NCBI GenBank assembly: GCA_017419325.1
Contig: JAFOLN010000210.1
Location: 1 to 9,956, forward strand
DNA length: 9,956 bases
DNA from: Clostridia bacterium
GTDB taxonomy: Bacteria > Bacillota > Clostridia > Oscillospirales > RGIG577
Direction: 5' to 3'
A program made the position numbers and the translations under genes. The stretch's first letter is position 1. Each line of letters starts with the position of its first letter. The notes under the pieces are model-generated. The model did not search any database, was not told where the DNA came from, and saw nothing but the letters and a program-made list of their open reading frames with translations. Positions 6,437 through 9,956 of the stretch are shown in pieces.

Positions 6437-6820
6437 ATGGCCAGACATCGCACCGACCGCATAAACGAAGAGGTGAAGCGGGAGCTTTCGGACATTCTCA
6501 GAACGCTCAGGGACCCGCGCATACCGGAGCTTTTAAGCGTGACCTCGGTGGAGGTAACGCCCGACCTTAAATTCTGCAAGGCGTATATAAGCCTTTTCGG
6601 ACGCGAGGACGTTAAAACAATAATGAAGGCTCTGAACAACTCCGCGGGCTATGTAAGACGCGAGCTGGGAGCGCGGGTGAAGCTTCGGAATGTGCCCCGG
6701 ATCTCATTCGTGTTCGACGACTCGATAGAGCACGGCTCGAAGCTTTTAAGCCTTATAAATTCGCTTGACATACCCGAAGAAGAAGAAAGCGGAGAGGGAA
6801 CGGATGAAAGTAACGCTTGA
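6437..6820 (+). CDS. rbfA: 30S ribosome-binding factor RbfA
   Basis: RbfA binds the immature 30S subunit near the 5' end of 16S rRNA (helix 1) and is needed for late maturation and growth in the cold. The 127-residue product is of usual length and has the KH-like fold signatures 'RINEEVKRELSDILRTLRDPRI' (about 8-29), 'SVTSVEVTPDLKFCKAYISLFG' (about 34-55) and 'LRNVPRISFVFDDSIEHGSKL' (about 83-103). The C-terminal tail is acidic. AAGGAGA at 6424-6430 lies 6 nt before the ATG. It follows infB directly; the ylxP gene that sits between infB and rbfA in B. subtilis is absent. Its last 17 nt overlap the start of nrnA. Confidence 0.95.
   Translation: MARHRTDRINEEVKRELSDILRTLRDPRIPELLSVTSVEVTPDLKFCKAYISLFGREDVKTIMKALNNSAGYVRRELGARVKLRNVPRISFVFDDSIEHGSKLLSLINSLDIPEEEESGEGTDESNA
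6791..6798 (+). promoter_or_regulatory. Ribosome binding site of nrnA, inside rbfA
   Basis: GGAGAGGG lies 5 nt before the ATG at 6804. It favours this start over the in-frame ATG at 6765, which would add 13 basic residues (MTYPKKKKAERER) and lengthen the overlap with rbfA to 56 nt. Confidence 0.7.
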
Positions 6821-7766
6821 CAGTGCATGCGGGCTTTTACGCTCAAACGACAACTTCATAATACTGACCCACCGCGCCCCCGACGGCGACACGCTGGGCT
6901 CGGCATACGCGCTTATGCGGGTGCTTTCCTCTCTGGGAAAGACGGCGTATGTGAAGAACTGCGACCCCGTGCCAAAGAAATATGCCTTTCTTTCGGACGG
7001 AGCCCCCGGGGTTCCCGCGGGATTCGAGCCCGGTTTCATCATAGCCGTTGACGTTGCGGAGACGACGATGCTGGGCGCGCTTTCGGGCGAATACGGAGAT
7101 AAGGTCGACCTATGTATAGACCACCACATCTCGAACTCCGATTACGCCGGTAGCACATACGTGGACGCGGACGCGGCCGCGGCGGCGGAGATAATATTTG
7201 AGATTTCAAAGAAGCTGGGCGCGGCGCTTGACCGTGAGACGGCGATGCGCATATATACGGCGATAGTCACCGATACGGGGAGCTTCAAGTTCTCGAACAC
7301 TACGCCGCGCACGCTCAACATCGCGGCGGAGCTTATAGCCTTCGGCTTTGACTTCAACGCCATACAGCGGGAGCTTTTCGACATGAAGACCCCCGAAAAG
7401 CTCTGCCTTGAAAAGCTTGTGCTTGAAACGCTGTCTTTATACGATGACGGGCAGATAGCCATGATACACGTGACGGACGAAATGCTGCGAAGAAGCGGCA
7501 CCACTTCGGAGGACATGGACGGCCTTGCGCAGATACCGAGGAACATCGAGGGCGTAAGGGTAGGAGTAACGATGAATCAGAGCGGCAGGGACTGCTGGCG
7601 CATAAGCATGCGCTCGGGCGACGTGAACGTCTCCGAGGTATGCAAAAACCACGGCGGCGGCGGCCATCCGAGAGCGGCGGGCTGTGAGGTCGCGGGAGAG
7701 CTTCCCGCGGCGAGAGAGGAAATTCTTTCGACGCTTCGCCGCTTTATGAATGAAAAAGACGCATGA
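6804..7766 (+). CDS. nrnA: DHH-family oligoribonuclease / pAp phosphatase NrnA
   Basis: NrnA degrades very short RNA (nano-RNA) from the ends to mononucleotides and dephosphorylates 3'-phosphoadenosine 5'-phosphate (pAp). The 320-residue product (B. subtilis NrnA is about 313) has every DHH motif: 'HRAPDGDTLGSA' (23-34; His23, Asp27 and Asp29 as metal ligands), 'AVDVAE' with Asp83, the DHH triad at 106-108, and 'TAIVTDTGSFKFSNTTPRT' (152-170, Asp157). The C-terminal DHHA1 substrate-binding domain ends in 'GGGGHPRAAGC' (284-294). The start is chosen by GGAGAGGG at 6791-6798. It overlaps rbfA by 17 nt and shares ATGA with truB, so translation of the three is likely coupled. Its insertion between rbfA and truB is a clostridial arrangement, absent from the B. 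subtilis operon. Confidence 0.93.
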   Translation: MKVTLDSACGLLRSNDNFIILTHRAPDGDTLGSAYALMRVLSSLGKTAYVKNCDPVPKKYAFLSDGAPGVPAGFEPGFIIAVDVAETTMLGALSGEYGDKVDLCIDHHISNSDYAGSTYVDADAAAAAEIIFEISKKLGAALDRETAMRIYTAIVTDTGSFKFSNTTPRTLNIAAELIAFGFDFNAIQRELFDMKTPEKLCLEKLVLETLSLYDDGQIAMIHVTDEMLRRSGTTSEDMDGLAQIPRNIEGVRVGVTMNQSGRDCWRISMRSGDVNVSEVCKNHGGGGHPRAAGCEVAGELPAAREEILSTLRRFMNEKDA

Positions 7767-8635
7767 CGGACTACGTTCTTAACATAAACAAGCCCGAAGG
7801 CTTTACGTCCCACGACGTGGTGGCGCTTCTTAGGGGCATACTTAAAACGAGGCGCATAGGCCACTGCGGCACCCTCGACCCCATGGCCACGGGCGTTCTG
7901 CCCGTATGCGTGGGCAAGGCCACGAAGGCGTCGGAGTTCATAATGGGCTTTGACAAGGAATATATCGCGGGCCTGCGCCTGGGCTTTACGTCAGACACGC
8001 AGGACGCGACGGGAAATATAACAAAAACGGGCGCGCCCCTTCCGTCAGAGGAGGATGTGCGCCGGGCGCTTTTGAAATTCACGGGAGAGCAGGAGCAGAC
8101 GCCTCCCATGTACTCCGCCATAAAGATAGGCGGGCAGAAGCTCTACACCCTTGCAAGACAGGGCGTTGAGGTGGAGAGAAAGCGCCGCGTTATCACGATA
8201 AAATATATAGACATGCTCTCGGCGGACGAAGAGAATGGCGAATATACGCTTCGCATCGGCTGCTCAAAGGGCACATACATACGGACGCTGTGCCACGACA
8301 TAGGCGCGGACTTAGGCGCGGGAGCGCTCATGGCGAGCCTCGTTCGCACCCGCACCGGCGCGTTCACGCTGGAGCGGTCGGTAACGCTCGCGGAAGTGGA
8401 GGCGGGAGAGCTTTCGGGGGGACAATATTCCCTTTCGGACGTTTTTTCGGGCTATCCCGCGATAAGCGCGGACGAAAAGAGCGAAGCGCTTATAAGAAAC
8501 GGCGTAAGGCTTTCCGCGGAGCGCTTTTCGGCGCGGGAGGGCGAAACGTATGCCGTATACGGCAAAGAGGGCGGGCTTTTATGCCTGTCGCGGGCTCAGG
8601 ACGGCGTTTTAAAAATGATCAGAGGTTTCTATTAA
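7763..8635 (+). CDS. truB: tRNA pseudouridine(55) synthase TruB
   Basis: TruB converts uridine 55 of the tRNA T-loop to pseudouridine. The 290-residue product has 'INKPEGFTSHDVV' (8-20), then the catalytic motif 'GHCGTLDPMATGVLPVCVGKATK' in which Asp39 is the nucleophile. 'KEYIAGLRLG' (65-74) carries the conserved Tyr67, and 'TPPMYSAIKIGGQKLYTLAR' (113-132) and 'KGTYIRTLCHDIGADLG' (169-185) with Arg174 complete the core. The C-terminal part (about 205-290) is a short PUA-like RNA-binding domain ending 'GVLKMIRGFY'. The ATG at 7763 overlaps the nrnA stop as ATGA, a sign of coupling. ribF follows after 28 nt. Confidence 0.96.
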   Translation: MTDYVLNINKPEGFTSHDVVALLRGILKTRRIGHCGTLDPMATGVLPVCVGKATKASEFIMGFDKEYIAGLRLGFTSDTQDATGNITKTGAPLPSEEDVRRALLKFTGEQEQTPPMYSAIKIGGQKLYTLARQGVEVERKRRVITIKYIDMLSADEENGEYTLRIGCSKGTYIRTLCHDIGADLGAGALMASLVRTRTGAFTLERSVTLAEVEAGELSGGQYSLSDVFSGYPAISADEKSEALIRNGVRLSAERFSAREGETYAVYGKEGGLLCLSRAQDGVLKMIRGFY

Positions 8636-8647
8636 CCGATTTACCGT

Positions 8648-8653
8648 AAGGAG
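8648..8653 (+). promoter_or_regulatory. Ribosome binding site of ribF
   Basis: AAGGAG lies 10 nt before the TTG at 8664 and 13 nt before the GTG at 8667. The spacing favours the TTG start; no in-frame ATG is available before the conserved nucleotidyltransferase motif. Confidence 0.7.
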
Positions 8654-8663
8654 TGCATCGGCT

Positions 8664-9599
8664 TTGGTGGTTTTCAATTCAGATACAAAAAGACTGCCCG
8701 AGGAATACCGCGGCGGCGCGGCCGCTCTCGGTTTTTTCGACGGCGTTCACACGGGACATGCCCGCCTCATCGATACGGCCATAAAAGAGGCGAAGAAAAA
8801 GGGCAGGGCGGCGATGGTGTACACCTTCGACATCTCTCCGAAGAACTTCGGCGGCAAATCGGCGGTGGCGGAGATAACGCCGCTTGAAACGAAGACAGAC
8901 GTGCTGTCCGGCACGGGGCTCGACGCGGTGTATATCGACAGCTTCAGCACGGAGCTTCGCGGCATGACGGGCGAGGACTTTGTGCGCGACGTGCTGCATG
9001 AAAAGCTGGGCGTGACCCATGTTGTGGTGGGCTTTAACTACCGTTTCGGACGGCGCGCCGCCTGCGGAGGCGACGAGCTTCGTGAGTACTGCGCGAAGTA
9101 CGGCATAGGCGTAAGCCAGCTTCCCCCGCTTTACGCGAAGGACGACACGCCCGTTTCAAGCACCCTCATACGTTCGTTCATAAAGGAGGGTGACATGGAG
9201 ACGGCGGCGAAGCTTTTAGGAAGACCCTTCTTTATAAGGAGCACGGTCGTTCACGGTCAGAGGATAGGAAGCTCCATGGACGTAAAGACGATAAATCAGG
9301 AGTTTACAAACAACACCATAGTCCCGGCCACGGGCGTGTATATATCGCGCACCGTCGTGGGAGAGAGGGAGTATAAGTCGGTCACGAACGTGGGCACGCG
9401 CCCCACGGTGAACGAGGGCGGCGACGTGCGCGCGGAGACGCATATACTCGATTTCGACGCCGACATCTACGGCAGTACGGTCTCGGTGGAGTTCTTGAAG
9501 TTCATACGCGGCGAGAGGAAGTTTGAAAGCCTTGACGCGCTGAAGGCGCAGATAATAAAGGACGAACAGTGCGCGCTCGACTACTTTGAAAAGAAATGA
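8664..9599 (+). CDS. ribF: Bifunctional riboflavin kinase / FAD synthetase RibF
   Basis: RibF phosphorylates riboflavin to FMN and adenylates FMN to FAD. The 311-residue product has the usual length. The N-terminal FMN adenylyltransferase domain shows 'ALGFFDGVHTGHARLID' (21-37, with the GH of the nucleotidyltransferase HxGH-type motif at 31-32), 'VVGFNYRFGR' (121-130) and 'VSSTLIRSFIKEGDMETAAKLLGRPF' (164-189). The C-terminal flavokinase domain (about 190-311) has 'GVYISRTV', 'TNVGTRPT' (241-248) and the probable catalytic Glu258 in 'AETHILDF'. The nucleotide/Mg-binding motif, normally GFPTAN or GFPTIN, reads MDVKTIN (205-211): Thr209 and Asn211 are kept, but Gly, Phe and Pro are lost. It starts with TTG behind AAGGAG (8648-8653). 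It is the last gene of the operon; rpsO, which follows ribC (the ribF homologue) in B. subtilis, is absent and a terminator follows after 6 nt. FAD synthesis looks intact; kinase activity is less certain. Confidence 0.94.
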   Translation: MVVFNSDTKRLPEEYRGGAAALGFFDGVHTGHARLIDTAIKEAKKKGRAAMVYTFDISPKNFGGKSAVAEITPLETKTDVLSGTGLDAVYIDSFSTELRGMTGEDFVRDVLHEKLGVTHVVVGFNYRFGRRAACGGDELREYCAKYGIGVSQLPPLYAKDDTPVSSTLIRSFIKEGDMETAAKLLGRPFFIRSTVVHGQRIGSSMDVKTINQEFTNNTIVPATGVYISRTVVGEREYKSVTNVGTRPTVNEGGDVRAETHILDFDADIYGSTVSVEFLKFIRGERKFESLDALKAQIIKDEQCALDYFEKK

Positions 9600-9605
9600 A
9601 CATAT

Positions 9606-9635
9606 TCCCCGCCGGGAAATCGGCGGGGATTTTTT
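9606..9635 (+). terminator. Rho-independent terminator of the rimP-ribF operon
   Basis: A perfect 9-bp GC-rich stem pairs 9606-9614 (TCCCCGCCG) with 9621-9629 (CGGCGGGGA) around a GGAAAT loop, followed by six T (9630-9635). It starts 6 nt after the ribF stop codon, so ribF is the operon's last gene. Confidence 0.93.
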
Positions 9636-9956
9636 ATCGGGATTAAAGCAATTTAAGAAGCTTCTTTCCAAAGCCTGCATAGCCCCAAGCGGGAACCGAA
9701 GTCACGGGCGCGACAGCGCCAATTGGTGGCAAAACAGTCTTGAATGATGCCTCATGGCGAAAAGCTTCGAAGACCTGAAGGAGCGCCCTCATTCCGACTA
9801 TAAATGGCGCGTTAAAATGTAGGATTAAGTAACGCCTCGCGGAAAGGGGCGCGGACAGCGACCCCGAGAGCGAGGGAGCGAGGGGACGGGGGAGCGGCCA
9901 GCTCCCCGGAAATTTTGCTACTTTTGTTTGCAAAAGTAGGCCCCGCCGGCAGGCGA
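9636..9956. other. Structured intergenic stretch without a recognised gene; possible dispersed element
   Basis: No known gene is recognised in these 321 bases. A 96-codon frame is open on the minus strand (9933 down to 9643, TTG start). It is rich in Pro, Ala and Leu, has no good ribosome binding site and matches no domain I know; an internal ATG at 9792 also lacks a Shine-Dalgarno sequence. The stretch carries several inverted repeats: a 12-bp palindrome AAGAAGCTTCTT (9655-9666), GGCGC/GCGCC (9707-9711 with 9716-9720), GGGGAGC/GCTCCCC (9889-9895 with 9901-9907), and CTACTTTTG/CAAAAGTAG (9918-9926 with 9931-9939). Positions 9861-9895 are strongly purine-rich with repeated GAGCGAGGG-like units. 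The base texture differs from the operon. A dispersed non-coding repeat or a decayed mobile-element end fits better than a gene, but this is inference. It runs to the window edge and may continue. Confidence 0.4.
9918..9939. repeat. Perfect 9-bp inverted repeat, hairpin with TTTG loop
   Basis: CTACTTTTG (9918-9926) and CAAAAGTAG (9931-9939) are exact reverse complements around TTTG. There is no T run after the stem on either strand, so it is not a standard terminator. It is AT-rich inside a GC-rich flank, as seen at some mobile-element or repeat boundaries. Confidence 0.65.

Noticed and set aside
6765..6803. Upstream ATG start for nrnA
   Set aside because: It would add 13 mostly basic residues absent from the family, and the GGAGAGGG site at 6791-6798 fits the ATG at 6804.
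9861..9895. G-rich block as a possible G-quadruplex
   Set aside because: Only three runs of three or more G (9874-9876, 9882-9885, 9888-9892) lie close together; a four-run motif is not present.
9642..9920. Possible terminal inverted repeats (AGCAATTT near 9647 and the reverse of AAATTTTGCT near 9911) marking a transposable element
   Set aside because: The match is short and imperfect, with no visible target-site duplication, and the right end may lie outside the window.
1..9956. CRISPR array, tRNA, rRNA, defence genes or phage genes
   Set aside because: No spaced direct repeats, cloverleaf structure, rRNA-like sequence or such protein families were seen.

Overview
The window is chromosomal DNA from a spore-forming Firmicute, most likely a GC-moderate gut-type Clostridia (Oscillospirales-like). 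Four things point there: a SpoVT regulator with the classic sporulation AbrB-type N-terminus, a short NusA without C-terminal acidic repeats, the rimP-nusA-rnpM-ylxQ-infB gene order, and a BspA-type leucine-rich-repeat protein of the kind common in gut Clostridia. The lineage call is inference; no rRNA gene is present.

Layout, all coding genes on the plus strand: (1) 3-1016, the 3' part of a BspA-like LRR protein gene that is cut by the left edge, closed by a strong terminator at 1048-1085. (2) spoVT at 1209-1751, with a possible forespore (sigma-G-like) promoter in front. (3) A well-formed vegetative promoter at 1775-1803 and a short leader with a terminator-like hairpin at 1827-1858. (4) The translation/transcription operon: rimP, nusA, rnpM (ylxR), ylxQ, infB, rbfA, nrnA, truB, ribF (1885-9599), with short gaps or overlaps and a strong terminator at 9606-9635. 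(5) 9636-9956, a stretch without a recognisable gene. It holds several inverted repeats and a 96-codon minus-strand open frame, and looks like a dispersed intergenic element or remnant.

The operon joins 30S maturation (RimP, RbfA), transcription elongation/termination (NusA), RNA-binding accessory proteins (RnpM, the L7Ae-like YlxQ), translation initiation (IF2), nano-RNA turnover (NrnA), tRNA pseudouridine-55 formation (TruB) and FMN/FAD synthesis (RibF). The leader hairpin between promoter and rimP is a natural place for NusA autoregulation by termination, as known for the Bacillus subtilis operon.

Most of the window is conserved core genome. The parts most worth a second look are the 3' intergenic element, the degenerate flavokinase motif in RibF, the leader attenuator, and the possible sigma-G promoter of spoVT sitting directly upstream of the housekeeping operon. 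I found no convincing new multi-gene system.
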